A stretch of DNA of 64,000 nt from Niastella soli (GCF_017742245.1 NZ_JAGHKO010000001.1:835061-899060); one strand, 5' to 3'. Shown: positions 46,223 to 55,511, numbered from the stretch's first letter. Notes: a model not told the origin generated them from the sequence alone. Made by a program: numbers and translations.

Positions 46223-47149
46223 TTACAGCTGAGATTCGCCAATTTCCTTTGATTCTTGTTTGATAATAAAAACGGCTGTATCTATGGGTTTTATGCCCGA
46301 GCCATGATATATGGAATAGATCTTGGTAAATTCCGCTCCAAAATAAAGAATTAGGGAAGAATAGTACACCCATACCAGTATTACTATAATGGAACCTGCC
46401 GCTCCATACGCTAACCCTACATTTGATTTCCCTATATATAAACTGATCAGGAATTTACCCAACATAAAAAGCATGGCAGTGAACGCTGCCCCTATGGTAG
46501 CATCCTTCCATCGAATGACAGCATCGGGCAATACTTTGAAGATGATGGCAAACAGGGCGGTTATCACGGCAAAGATCAATGCCCAGTTCATAATATAAAA
46601 CACAATAATAGTAACGCTTTTAAAATATAACTGAAGCTTTTCATTTAACAATTCCATTAAGGCGTTTATAACAAGGGATACCAGTAAAATAAACCCACAA
46701 CTAATTACGAGCGAAAAAGAGATCAGCCGGTTGACGATGAATTTCAACCAGCCTTTTTTGGGCTTGGCCCGTACAGACCAGATATAATTAATAGAGCCCT
46801 GAATTTCGGTGAACACCCCGGTAGCACCCAGTATTAATAAGACTATACCAATAATGGCCGCTACTACAGTTTGATTACTGTGTTGTAAATTGGCTATAAT
46901 GCTTTGCACCTGTGCAGCTGCCGCATCACCTATCAATGTTCTTATCTGATGGTATAATTTCCCTTCCACCGCTTCGCGCCCCAGAAAGATGCCGGCAAAT
47001 GAAATAATAATGATCAGGGTGGGGCCTAATGCAAATATGGTATAATACGACAGGGAGGCACTAAGCTTTATACAATTGTCGTTCAAAAACTCGGTTACTG
47101 ACTGTTTAAAGATTTTCCAGGTATTTGCCATCATCTTGAAAATGATCAT
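46223..47149 (-). CDS. YihY/BrkB family inner-membrane protein
   Basis: 308 residues with six membrane helices and the conserved opening FLNDNCIKLSASLSYYTIFALGP, typical of YihY (also called BrkB or UPF0761). ATGs at 47149 and 47131 are both in frame; the latter gives MANTWKIFKQSV. Function is not settled; earlier RNase BN annotation of this family was wrong. No clear operon partner; tamB starts about 130 bases downstream on the same strand. Confidence 0.88.
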   Translation of the reverse strand: MIIFKMMANTWKIFKQSVTEFLNDNCIKLSASLSYYTIFALGPTLIIIISFAGIFLGREAVEGKLYHQIRTLIGDAAAAQVQSIIANLQHSNQTVVAAIIGIVLLILGATGVFTEIQGSINYIWSVRAKPKKGWLKFIVNRLISFSLVISCGFILLVSLVINALMELLNEKLQLYFKSVTIIVFYIMNWALIFAVITALFAIIFKVLPDAVIRWKDATIGAAFTAMLFMLGKFLISLYIGKSNVGLAYGAAGSIIVILVWVYYSSLILYFGAEFTKIYSIYHGSGIKPIDTAVFIIKQESKEIGESQL

Positions 47150-47332
47150 ACGGGAGAATAGTAAAAAGAACGTTCCCGTTTGCCATAATTGAGTACAATA
47201 GTCGGGCCCTGAGCAAAATAATCTACATCAATTATGCTTTTATTTATAAATGTTCTCAACCTGGTGTGTAGGGCACATGGCAATATATTTTTATTAGTTA
47301 ACGCATATTAGTAAACTAAAAAATCGATCACC

Positions 47333-47479
47333 ATGAGAAGTATACTCTATCTGATTGCAGTGATACTGATAATAGGCTGGCTGTTAGGTTTCTTTGTATA
47401 CAGTGCGGGTGGCTTGATACATATTTTGATTGTATTGGCCGTAATTTCATTGATACTTGGCTTAATGCGCAGCACCTAG
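47333..47479 (+). CDS. lmo0937-family small membrane protein
   Basis: 48 residues: MRSILYLIAVILIIGWLLGF, then FVYSAGGLIHILIVLAVISL and ILGLMRST. Two membrane helices with the WLLGFF and GGxxH motifs of the lmo0937 family. These tiny proteins are widespread and stress-linked, with no defined role. A terminator follows after 38 bases, supporting a real transcription unit. Confidence 0.85.
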   Translation: MRSILYLIAVILIIGWLLGFFVYSAGGLIHILIVLAVISLILGLMRST

Positions 47480-47517
47480 CATTTTATCGTTCAATATAGT
47501 AAGTCTCAGTTAACAAT

Positions 47518-47557
47518 CAGTCCTTCCTTACTTTAGTTTGGAGGGACTTTTTTTTTA
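47518..47557 (+). terminator. Intrinsic terminator
   Basis: AGTCC-TTCC paired with GGA-GGGACT, followed by nine Ts. Confidence 0.8.
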
Positions 47558-47650
47558 TCTCAAGAGCCTGCATAAAACAAAAAAGCTGTCCTGAAAAGAT
47601 CAAGACAGCTCTTATCTCATATGTATATATATATAGTGGAAAAAGATTGA

Positions 47651-48004
47651 TCAGTTGATCATCAATTTTTCATTCCTCGATTCCACATCCGCAATAAACT
47701 TAAATACGAATGGATCCGCCAGACTTCCACACCCATCGATCAGAGTCCCTTTTACTCCATCTACCGTTTCTATAACATATAATACTGCGCTATCGTGGGG
47801 ATCAGAAAATCCTTCAAACCGGAATGAAGTGATCACTTTTACTTCATTGGGACTATATAACTTCCGGGAACTGGATGATTCCAGGCCTTCACGGGTAGCA
47901 ATAAAATCCTCTTTGTAACCATCGTCTACTACCTTACTAAGGCATGATACCATGCTTTGGATGTAAGGAGTAGACCTGTTATAATCAGCTGCTTTCATAC
48001 CCAT
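47651..48004 (-). CDS. Small conserved Bacteroidota protein ('PRPP synthetase'-annotated family)
   Basis: 117 residues. The pattern LYSPNEVKVITSFRFEGFSD followed by PHDSAVLYVIETVDGVKGTL matches a short Bacteroidota family frequently labelled phosphoribosylpyrophosphate synthetase, though it is only a third of that enzyme's length and has no PRPP-binding motif. The enzyme label should therefore not be trusted. No signal peptide. It lies in a run of stress-type genes, next to the PA2169-like gene on the same strand, separated by a hairpin. Confidence 0.65.
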   Translation of the reverse strand: MGMKAADYNRSTPYIQSMVSCLSKVVDDGYKEDFIATREGLESSSSRKLYSPNEVKVITSFRFEGFSDPHDSAVLYVIETVDGVKGTLIDGCGSLADPFVFKFIADVESRNEKLMIN

Positions 48005-48145
48005 TTATTTACTTGCATTATATTTATAAAATTGTTGCCAGCAGTTTTTCTTATGGTTTTCAACAAAAAGTGTATTTATTTCCCCACTTGTATATTAATT
48101 TTCAAATATATTTTCAACAATTTGGTGTAAAGTCAACATATAAAC

Positions 48146-48186
48146 AAACAGGCCATCCCAATAAATCGGGACGGCCTGTGTTTTTG
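48146..48186. terminator. Intrinsic terminator
   Basis: ACAGGCCATCCC (48148-48159) and GGGACGGCCTGT (48168-48179) pair with one mismatch. T-rich on both outer sides when read on each strand. It follows the PA2169-like gene. Confidence 0.7.
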
Positions 48187-48215
48187 CTCTACAGTACTAA
48201 AGCCACTATTTTAAA

Positions 48216-48683
48216 TTATTTTGTTATCTCATGCATATCTCTATACTTTTTGATCATATCATGTGCATTCCGCAATGATGATTTCTGGCTGGTAATTAAT
48301 TGACGAACGTCCGTTGCCAAGGGTGCGTCAGAAGCCAGTGCATCCTCATAGGCACGTTGAGCAGCATCTTCGCCGTATTCACAGGAAGCCAGTAATGCAT
48401 GGCGATCTTTTCCGGTGAACATATCCTTTACATTCATCCAGGCTCGATAGACCTTGCCAGTGGTAGTTGTACCAGTTGCAGGCTCACCTCCCAATCTGCC
48501 CACCTGTGCTGTTAATTCTATCGCGTTCTGACGGCTGTCATCCGCCATTCTTTCAAATATGGTACGAAGGTCAATGTCTACATTTTTTGTATCCTCTGCC
48601 GCTCTCATATAGCCAGCAGTACGATCGTTATTGATTCTGATCAGATCGTTCAGCACTTCAATTACGTCCTTATTTGTTGTCAT
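48216..48683 (-). CDS. PA2169 family four-helix-bundle protein (DUF2383)
   Basis: 155 residues, all-helical. Opens with VIEVLNDLIRINNDRTAGYMRAAE and contains AMEDYGEDAAQRAYE-like CEYGEDAAQRAYEDAL. Glu/His residues in the helices resemble ferritin-like metal-binding bundles, but the diiron motif is not complete by eye. Proteins of this family are general-stress products. The neighbourhood includes a DUF892 ferritin-like gene 3 kb away. Confidence 0.85.
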   Translation of the reverse strand: MTTNKDVIEVLNDLIRINNDRTAGYMRAAEDTKNVDIDLRTIFERMADDSRQNAIELTAQVGRLGGEPATGTTTTGKVYRAWMNVKDMFTGKDRHALLASCEYGEDAAQRAYEDALASDAPLATDVRQLITSQKSSLRNAHDMIKKYRDMHEITK

Positions 48684-48879
48684 ATAGTTATAATTTAAGT
48701 TTATTAATAGTTCGCCGGCTTATAACGCAATTACCTGCACGCAATGTAACTATTGTAACCTGACCACATTTATCAGTGTAACAATGATACTGTAGTGCTT
48801 AAAAAATTATTCCGCTCTGTATTATAGCGCGATATGATGAAGCCAATTTTTAATTGGGAAATATAGTTCACAGTTCTTT

Positions 48880-49960
48880 ATTCCTATTTCTATGTTCAGA
48901 GTTCAATGTTCAAATCGGGAATCAGCAGTCGGCAATGGGCAATCAATGTCGTGTAGTTAATGCTTGTTTATTAAGATCCCCTCCTGGGAGGGGAAGGGGT
49001 GGGTTTTTGTGTTTCGTTCGGGGCGAGGCACAAGGGCAATAGGCAATAGGCAATGGGCAATGGGCTAATACAAATCGGCAGACGGCAAACGGCAGACGTG
49101 AAACGTGAAACGGCAAACGTGAAAGGATTTCCGAAGTTCGGGCTTCGATTCGGCAGTCGGCAATCGGCAGTCGGCAATCGGCAATCAATGTCAGTTAATG
49201 CTTGTTTTTAAGATCCCCTCCTGGGAGGGGAAGGGGTGGGTTTTGTGTTTCATGCGGGGCGAGGCACAAGGGCAATGGGCAATAGGCAATGGGGAAATAC
49301 AAATCGGCAAACGGCAGACGTGAAACGTGAAACGGCAAACGTGAAAGGATTTCCGAAGTTCGGGCTTCGATTCGGCAATCGGCAGTCGGCAATCGGCAAT
49401 CAATGTCAGTTAATGCTTGTTTTTAAGATCCCCTCCTGGGAGGGGAAGGGGTGGGTTTTGTGTTTCATGCGGGGCGAGGCACAAGGGCAATTGGCAATAG
49501 GCTAATACAAATCGGCAGACGGGAATCGTGAAACGTGAAACGGCAAACGTGAAAGGATTTCCGAAGTTCGGGCTTCGATTCGGCAATCGGCAATCAATGT
49601 CGTTTAGTTAATGCTTGTTTTTAAGATCCCCTCCTGGGAGGGAAGGGGTGGGTTTTGTGTTTCATGCGGGGCGAGGCACAAGGGCAATTGGCAATAGGCA
49701 ATGGGCAATGGGCTAATACAAATCGGCAGACGGCAAACGGCAGACGTGAAACGTGAAACGGCAAACGTGAAAGGATTTCCGAAGTTCGGGCCTCATGTCG
49801 AGAATCGGCAGTCAACCTTCTTCCTGATCAACTGGTCAACTGATCAACTTCCTACTACTTACCTCCCCCATATCCTCTCACCCGGCGGGCGATCCCGCCT
49901 ACGCTGAAGCTTTGGCGGGCGAGCAAAAAAAAAACCCGATGTAGAAACATCGGGAGTCCT
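48880..49960. repeat. Four tandem copies of a ~200 bp composite intergenic repeat
   Basis: Copies start at the word CAATGTC at 48944, 49186, 49401 and 49595, with the last ending near 49813 (lengths about 242, 215, 194 and 219). Each copy carries, in order: GTTAATGCTTGTTT, the palindrome CCCCTCCTGGGAGGGG (near-perfect in copy 4), AAGGGGTGGGTTTT, GGGCGAGGCACAAGGGCAAT, variable numbers of GGCAATRGG heptamers, AATACAAATCGGCA, GTGAAACGTGAAACGGCAAA, GGATTTCCGAAGTTCGGG and CGGCAATCGGCAGT heptamers. Length differences come mainly from the heptamer and GTGAAAC counts. No gene between 48684 and 50145. Confidence 0.9.
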
Positions 49961-50145
49961 TGGTTAAGGCCTGATTTGTAGCGTAAGTTTATTATGAGTT
50001 TAAATAATCTGCTTTTTACCGCGCCTTTTCACTTTCCCTTTCGCTCTTTTCTTATGGCCGATTACATATATATTTTTATAAAAACTATGCCTAAAATTTT
50101 AAACGGGAACTATTTGCATCTGTAGAAAATACTTCCCAATCTCCG

Positions 50146-51234
50146 TTAACTTTTGTGGAATGACTGTAGAATTTTCATCAAAACCTGTTCATCGTCATGC
50201 AGACCAGGAGCGGGCTCTGTAGGGTCCTCCCCTGCCAGTGCTTTCAGATATTTATCCAGGCTACTCTGTTCGTATAGAGCTATCAGCCCTGGATGTACGT
50301 AGTATTTTTTACATACAGTGCGGGTATTCCCTAACTTTAGGCTCACTTCATCCAACGCAGCCACTATATTCTTCTTTTGCTCGGTTTGTGTAAGCGCTTC
50401 ACCCATGGCCTGTAACGATCTTAACAGGTTAAGCGAACCCGCCCAGGTCCTAAAGTCTTTCGAGGTAAAATCCATACCCGTAGTTTCTTTTATATAACTG
50501 TTTATCATCCCCGAATCAACAGGGTGCTTGTTACCTCCTTCATCAAAATACTGAAACAACTCCGCTCCGGGTATTTCGCGGCAGTTCTTTACAATGTGGG
50601 CTAACCGTTTACTTTTGAGCGTTATGTTATGGCTCACTCCCTTTTTCCCTTTAAAGGAGAATTTAATAGTGTTGCCTGTAATGGCTACATGTTTGTCTTT
50701 CAGCGTAGTCAAGCCATGAGAGCCATATTGTTTTTCATATTCACCGCTGCCCACCCTTATGTAGGTGCGCTCCATTAAACTGATCACGGTAGCAATCACT
50801 TTCGAAGCCGATAACACTCTTTGGTCAAGATCAATCAAAATTTGTTTCCTTAATACCGGCAATGCTTTGCCAAATTCTACCATCCGGTGAAATTTGGTTT
50901 CGTTACGTAGCACCGACCACAAGGGATGATACCGGTATTGTTTTCGCTTCCGCAGGTCTAAACCGGTGGCCTGTATATGTCCGTTTGCCAGGGTACAGAT
51001 CCATACCGATGTCCAGGAGGGCGGAATAGCCAGGCTGCGGATCCTTTGGATATCTTCCTGTTTCCGGATCACCTTGCCCCCGTATACATAGGAGTATCCC
51101 CTGCCTTTTTTTATTCGTGCAATGCCTGGTTTATTATCTGACACGTAAACCAGATCGGCCAGGCTGGCCGCTTTCGCATAATCCCTGTTTATTTTTAAAT
51201 ATTGCCTATGCGTCACATTTGCCAACTGCCCCAT
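50146..51234 (-). CDS. DNA topoisomerase IB (poxvirus-type)
   Basis: 362 residues. Relaxes DNA supercoils through a 3'-phosphotyrosyl intermediate. Visible: GLDLRKRKQYRYHPLW in the N-terminal DNA-contact region, the catalytic-domain arginine region ERTYIRVGSGEY and KDKHVAITG, then TSKDFRTWAGS with the conserved Arg, and the active-site tyrosine in CKKYYVHP near 320. Length and motifs match the small bacterial/poxviral IB enzyme. Starts at 51234, two bases after the iron-permease-like gene ends, so they are likely co-transcribed. Confidence 0.93.
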   Translation of the reverse strand: MGQLANVTHRQYLKINRDYAKAASLADLVYVSDNKPGIARIKKGRGYSYVYGGKVIRKQEDIQRIRSLAIPPSWTSVWICTLANGHIQATGLDLRKRKQYRYHPLWSVLRNETKFHRMVEFGKALPVLRKQILIDLDQRVLSASKVIATVISLMERTYIRVGSGEYEKQYGSHGLTTLKDKHVAITGNTIKFSFKGKKGVSHNITLKSKRLAHIVKNCREIPGAELFQYFDEGGNKHPVDSGMINSYIKETTGMDFTSKDFRTWAGSLNLLRSLQAMGEALTQTEQKKNIVAALDEVSLKLGNTRTVCKKYYVHPGLIALYEQSSLDKYLKALAGEDPTEPAPGLHDDEQVLMKILQSFHKS

Positions 51235-51235
51235 A

Positions 51236-51706
51236 TCATTTCCCCGTTTTTTGTTGCTGTTTTAATTTATGGAGATTTTTCGCCTCATTTAATGAGTGAG
51301 AAATGTTAACTCCATTTTCCTTTTCAGCCAGCTCAGAAATGGTTATGTAGAACTCTTTGATCCTTTGTAGCTCTTCATCGGTTAGATCCTCAATATCTAC
51401 CAAGCGGTTGCTTGCCCGCTCATGACTGGCTATCAACTCGTTTAATTTCAAATGAATAGCCACCGTGTCTTTATTCTGCGACTGTTGAATTATAAATACC
51501 ATTAAAAAGGTGACAATGGTAGTTCCTGTGTTAATTACTAATTGCCAGGTATCTGAATAACCAAATATCGGCCCCGTAACAGCCCAGATGATCACTATCG
51601 ATAGGGCGATCATAAAAGCCACGGGCGAACCGGTCACTTTGGTCACTTTATTCGACATCTTCTGGAATAACATAGATAGTATGTTCTTCTTTCTCGTTCT
51701 CGGCAT
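51236..51706 (-). CDS. Low-affinity iron permease family (PF04120-like) membrane protein
   Basis: 156 residues from ATG 51706; the open frame to 51793 gives no better N-terminus. Two membrane helices and the conserved TGSPVAFMIALSIVIIWAVTGP, then FGYSDTWQLVINTGTTIVTF and QNKDTVAIHLKLNELI. This is the bacterial branch of the family, whose iron-transport role is based on the yeast Fet4 name and is not proven for such short proteins. Upstream of the topoisomerase IB gene by one base on the same strand. Confidence 0.88.
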   Translation of the reverse strand: MPRTRKKNILSMLFQKMSNKVTKVTGSPVAFMIALSIVIIWAVTGPIFGYSDTWQLVINTGTTIVTFLMVFIIQQSQNKDTVAIHLKLNELIASHERASNRLVDIEDLTDEELQRIKEFYITISELAEKENGVNISHSLNEAKNLHKLKQQQKTGK

Positions 51707-51902
51707 AATTGTAAAATTTAGGAATCGTGTGAGTATTTGTGGACTTTGGTCAGGTAGGGACAAAAAAAAGTCAGGCCAAGAATGGCCCGACACCAGTAGA
51801 CCTTAAAAAACCCCTAAATCTATAACCAGAACTAAAAAACTCATACCAGCCCCCTGCTTTTAGGGTAATTCGGGGTGGTTTTAATTAATTTCTAATTTGG
51901 CT

Positions 51903-52538
51903 CTAATCTTCCTCCCCTTCATTGCCTTCCTCCATCTGTTGTTCACCTTCCTCTTCCCGGGCTCCTTCTTCGTTAATGTTACCTTCGGCAATTTGGGTAA
52001 GCACCTGGTCGCAATTTTTCTCTTCAGCCAGGGTTTGCCCCAGCAGTTCGGCCACATCATTCAATCCAATGGTTTTGGCCAGTTGTACCAGGCTGCCATA
52101 AGTGGCAATTTCATAATGCTCAACTTTTTGGGCGGCCATAATAATAGCCGCATCGCGGGTAGCTGAGCCTTTTTGGGTTTCATTTATAATACTATGTGCT
52201 TCTTTGATCAGACCTTCCATCGCTTCGCATTTTTTTGCCCTGGCAGTTTCACCCATCATTTCAAAGGCTTCTTCTAACCTGCTTATGTGCTCCTGTGTTT
52301 CGGTCACATGTTCAGTTATAGCTTCTGCCAACTCTTCTGTGGTAGTGGCCCCTTGCATTTTGGGCAATTCCTTAACCAACGCCTTTTCTGCCCAGTAGAT
52401 ATCCTGTAACTGCTCAACAAAAAAATCTTTCAGTAATGAACTCTTATCCTTTTTACCCATGGACTCCGACGTTTTATTACTACTACTCCTGGAAGTTTTT
52501 GTCGCACCATGACTCTTTGAACTTCTACCTCTTTCCAT
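51903..52538 (-). CDS. DUF892 family ferritin-like protein (YciE/YciF-like)
   Basis: 211 residues from ATG 52538, the first start that precedes recognisable sequence. A low-complexity Ser/Lys-rich N-terminus, then the DUF892 domain (about 35-185) with FFVEQLQDIYWAEKALVKEL and the helix EHYEIATYGSLVQLAK, where Glu/His residues form a ferritin-like diiron site. The last 20 residues are extremely acidic (EEEGEQQMEEGNEGEED). Members are stress-induced. The divergent PNPOx-like gene begins 183 bases upstream. Confidence 0.88.
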   Translation of the reverse strand: MERGRSSKSHGATKTSRSSSNKTSESMGKKDKSSLLKDFFVEQLQDIYWAEKALVKELPKMQGATTTEELAEAITEHVTETQEHISRLEEAFEMMGETARAKKCEAMEGLIKEAHSIINETQKGSATRDAAIIMAAQKVEHYEIATYGSLVQLAKTIGLNDVAELLGQTLAEEKNCDQVLTQIAEGNINEEGAREEEGEQQMEEGNEGEED

Positions 52539-52721
52539 AACGCATTGTTTTGTGGTGAAAAAAACGGATTCGTAATCGATTGATAAAAAAGGAATGCCAC
52601 GATTGACAAAAGAGCTTAAAGCATGTGTAGAAAAAACTCTACGTGAATCGTGCTTGTTGGCCTTCTTGAAAGCAAACTTTAACTGGTATTTGTTTTGAAC
52701 TTTAAACACTAAAACACACAT

Positions 52722-53237
52722 ATGAGATCCTCCAACAGTATACCTTTTCTACAGCATAAGATCCAGGGAATAGGAAGTGCGTTGTTTTATAATATGAGCG
52801 GAGGCGTGTTAAAGTTCCCTACAACCATAGTATCGATATTAAAAGTAGACGAACTGGCAAATATCTGGTTCTTCACCAACCGGCCTGAGCAGCATTTACA
52901 AGAGTTTGACCGCGAATTTTTAGCTGATATGCAGATCTACCGTAAGGGTAAAGGCTACTACCTGCAAATAACAGGCAAAGCCTATATTATAAATGATCCC
53001 GAAGAGTTAAACAGCCTTATTACTTTATCGGATGAAATAAAATCAAAAGCTTTTCAGGAAATGGTGTTGATCAAATTCAAGATCGGCAGCGCTAAGTATT
53101 ATAGTTACCAACCCCGATTCACTTATAAACATAATTTCTTAGGACTTCTTAACCGGTGCTACAACTGGTTCTTTAAAGAACCAGCCCGACATGAACCGGC
53201 TGTATACAGACCCACCTTACCCAAGTTTGGGTTTTAG
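52722..53237 (+). CDS. PNPOx-like FMN-binding split-barrel protein (tentative)
   Basis: 171 residues. LKVDELANIWFFTNRPEQHL, YRKGKGYYLQITGKAYIIND and a later LIKFKIGSAKYYSY follow the strand order of the pyridoxamine-5'-phosphate-oxidase-like fold used by general-stress flavoproteins, but the N-terminal part is weak and flavin residues are not obvious. It is divergent from the DUF892 gene and ends with a terminator. Function not assigned. Confidence 0.55.
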   Translation: MRSSNSIPFLQHKIQGIGSALFYNMSGGVLKFPTTIVSILKVDELANIWFFTNRPEQHLQEFDREFLADMQIYRKGKGYYLQITGKAYIINDPEELNSLITLSDEIKSKAFQEMVLIKFKIGSAKYYSYQPRFTYKHNFLGLLNRCYNWFFKEPARHEPAVYRPTLPKFGF

Positions 53238-53245
53238 TAACAAAA

Positions 53246-53282
53246 AAACCCTACAAAGCTAAACGCTTCGCAGGGTTGTAAA
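53246..53282 (+). terminator. Intrinsic terminator
   Basis: AACCCTACAAAGC and GCTTCGCAGGGTT pair imperfectly; A-tract before. It lies between convergent genes. Confidence 0.65.
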
Positions 53283-53302
53283 AGCCGACTAAGGGGACGA
53301 TG

Positions 53303-54331
53303 TTAATGCGAAAACGACGCGTTTTCAAGCTGCTTCTTCTTTATACTACCAGGAGAGCAGCCATGGTGCTTTTTAAATATTTCAATAAAATGGCTCACTT
53401 TTTCATACCCCATCAACTCTGCAATTTCATTTACAGAATAGGGTTTTTGTAACATGATCGTTCGTGCCATATCCATTTTCTTGTTTAGATAGTACTCATA
53501 TACGCTTTTACCATAAATAAGCTTGAAATACCGCTTTAAAGTAGATTCACTTAGCGCCACCATTTTTGCGATCATGCTCATACGTGGTGGCATTTTCTGC
53601 AAGTGATCGAGTAGAATAGCCTCCGCCTTTTTTACCTTTTCATAATACAACTCAATATTACCGCTCGCTTTTTCCGTTGAGCTTGAGGTGAAAGACATAA
53701 AATCCTTTATCAGGTCGGTCCCCAGTGAAAAAACGGCAGTAGCATCCGCCCTGGGATCGTCTACTCTTTCTATCAGCTTACTAGTTAGCGTATTGGTTTT
53801 TAAATGAAAAGGTTCTACCAACACCGGCATTCCATTAACCTCCATGGCGTCGTCATTAAAATACCGGGCAATGCCCAGGTAACCGGGTTGTTGTTTAAGC
53901 CAGTACCCTGAAATAGAAAAATCGATCAGTTGCACAGGCAGTGCCGGATTCAATTGAAAACCTGCTGTTGCCGAGTCGGGCACCATGGCAAATCGCCTTT
54001 CCCGTACCTTATTAAATTGCTGATGTTGGTTAATATGTCGAAGCTCAACCGATTCATGAGTATGTATACATAATAGACTATACCCATTATTAGTAACGTA
54101 TACAGGCAATGCTTCCTTAATAAATTCAATTGGTTTCAGCAGGTACAGGTCCCATACCCGCATATACAATCCCGCATCCAGGTGCCAGGTCCTAATTTTT
54201 CCCCGCCCTAAATCATTCGAGAACCTGATGAGCGTATGGGCTTCTTCCAGATCACCACCGGTTTCAAGCGCTAATCGTTTAAATTCATTTTCCCGGTCAA
54301 TACTGTTTACTCGAATTGAATAGCTTTTCAT
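53303..54331 (-). CDS. AraC family transcriptional regulator
   Basis: 342 residues. The C-terminal 100 residues form two HTH motifs: MVALSESTLKRYFKLIYGKS and YSVNEIAELMGYEKVSHFIE, then FKKHHGCSPGSIKKK. The N-terminal 230 residues are of a type common in Bacteroidota AraC proteins without a named sensor fold. Targets unknown. It is divergent from the gene-free kilobase that ends at the GH5 gene. Confidence 0.88.
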   Translation of the reverse strand: MKSYSIRVNSIDRENEFKRLALETGGDLEEAHTLIRFSNDLGRGKIRTWHLDAGLYMRVWDLYLLKPIEFIKEALPVYVTNNGYSLLCIHTHESVELRHINQHQQFNKVRERRFAMVPDSATAGFQLNPALPVQLIDFSISGYWLKQQPGYLGIARYFNDDAMEVNGMPVLVEPFHLKTNTLTSKLIERVDDPRADATAVFSLGTDLIKDFMSFTSSSTEKASGNIELYYEKVKKAEAILLDHLQKMPPRMSMIAKMVALSESTLKRYFKLIYGKSVYEYYLNKKMDMARTIMLQKPYSVNEIAELMGYEKVSHFIEIFKKHHGCSPGSIKKKQLENASFSH

Positions 54332-54867
54332 GCTGCTAATGGTTTTGATTAAAACAAGATTCTTACATCGGAGAGTGTACAGCTATCAAACCAAGTATAA
54401 ATCAACGACATTTATATAAGATATAAAACACCACTGACTCAATTATGAACACAAAAAAATATATGTATTTGCTTCACTGAGAAGAAACCTTCATTATCTG
54501 TAAGCATTTTCCCTTACCCCTTACTTCCCATTGCAATATTTAATTGATCTATATCAAATAAACCGGAGGCACACCCTAACGACACTAAGTATTTGTTGAC
54601 CCAATTCAGGTATTCTTTGAATTAATAGGGGTAATAGCAACACCACATTCCCTATATTTTTACATTAACAACGAACATTGATCCGGATGACCACAACCTT
54701 CCAATATTTTCAGAAAAGCTTGCAGACATTAATCTCAATAAGAATGAATTCCAATATTTCTCATCTCCATTAATCAACCGCACACGCACAAAATCTACTA
54801 ACCATATTTCGCCTGACTGATACAGCCAGGTGGTAAAAAGCGTTTAGCAACTCGAATAGGAAATAAG

Positions 54868-54927
54868 ACCGGTGAGCACGGCTGGCAATTTTAGCGCTAC
54901 TATTAAAAGCCGCACCGGTTTTTATTT
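54868..54927 (+). terminator. Terminator-like hairpin in gene-free region
   Basis: ACCGGTG-(AGCA)-CGGCT pairs with AGCCGCACCGGT (54908-54919) and is followed by TTTTTAT. Confidence 0.6.
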
Positions 54928-55249
54928 CCGCTACCGGTTAATAACATTGACTGATCCCGCCAGCACTTTCTGGTGAACACGAGCATGCCAGGCGATGGGG
55001 CATTAACGGTGACCATTGAACCTGCTACCGGTCTCCGGCCCCGCCTGCCTGGCAGTAATCGCTGGCGGCTAAACGAAAACACCTACTGGCTGTAATTACA
55101 CAATGTGAAAAACCATTTAACATTACCCGATACAGCCAAACAAAAAACCTTATGCAGACTGCCTCCATGACATTCACCCTTTATTTTACAGTGCTAATTG
55201 ATTAAAATCAATGTCGAAATTATTGTTTGCCTGCATTTATACGTGCAAT

Positions 55250-55282
55250 ATAAAGCCCGCTTCGTGTGGGCTTTATGTTTGT
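55250..55282 (+). terminator. Terminator-like hairpin in gene-free region
   Basis: ATAAAGCCC (55250-55258) and GGGCTTTAT (55268-55276), 9-base-pair stem, followed by GTTTGT. Confidence 0.6.
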
Positions 55283-55511
55283 CACCAGGTGTATACACTT
55301 TCTTACCTGTAATATTGATCGATGTTAGTATCACAGATCATCAAACGAAGTTAACCTGACGGTTTGGCAACAGCCGGGAAAGAAGGGAATTAAATTTGCT
55401 GAACAGTTGTTTGATCATTATTTTTTTTGGCATCAAACATGTAATATGAGTTATTCTTTAATTGTAGCGGAAAATCTTACACACTTTTTAAATCCTTGGG
55501 AGGTAGCGAAT

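Larger units (their letters stand above)
54332..55511. other. Gene-free region with two terminator-like hairpins
   Basis: About 1.2 kb with no open frame above 60 codons that looks real. It holds two intrinsic-terminator-like structures (54868-54927 and 55250-55280) without a protein gene before either, so one or two small RNAs or remnants of lost genes are possible. A short frame at 54973-55095 (reading VTIEPATGLRPRLPG) is not convincing. Confidence 0.6.

Noticed and set aside
48944-49813. CRISPR-like look of regularly spaced repeats
   Set aside because: Repeat units are ~200 bases and contiguous, there are no unique spacers of uniform length, and no cas genes are near.
48854-49907. Multiple open frames in the 48.9-49.9 kb region
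   Set aside because: They derive from the tandem intergenic repeat and overlap each other in opposite directions; no homology or start signals.
54952-55095. Short frame reading VTIEPATGLRPRLPG before the GH5 gene
   Set aside because: Too short, no start or ribosome site, and no recognisable domain; might be a remnant but cannot be supported.
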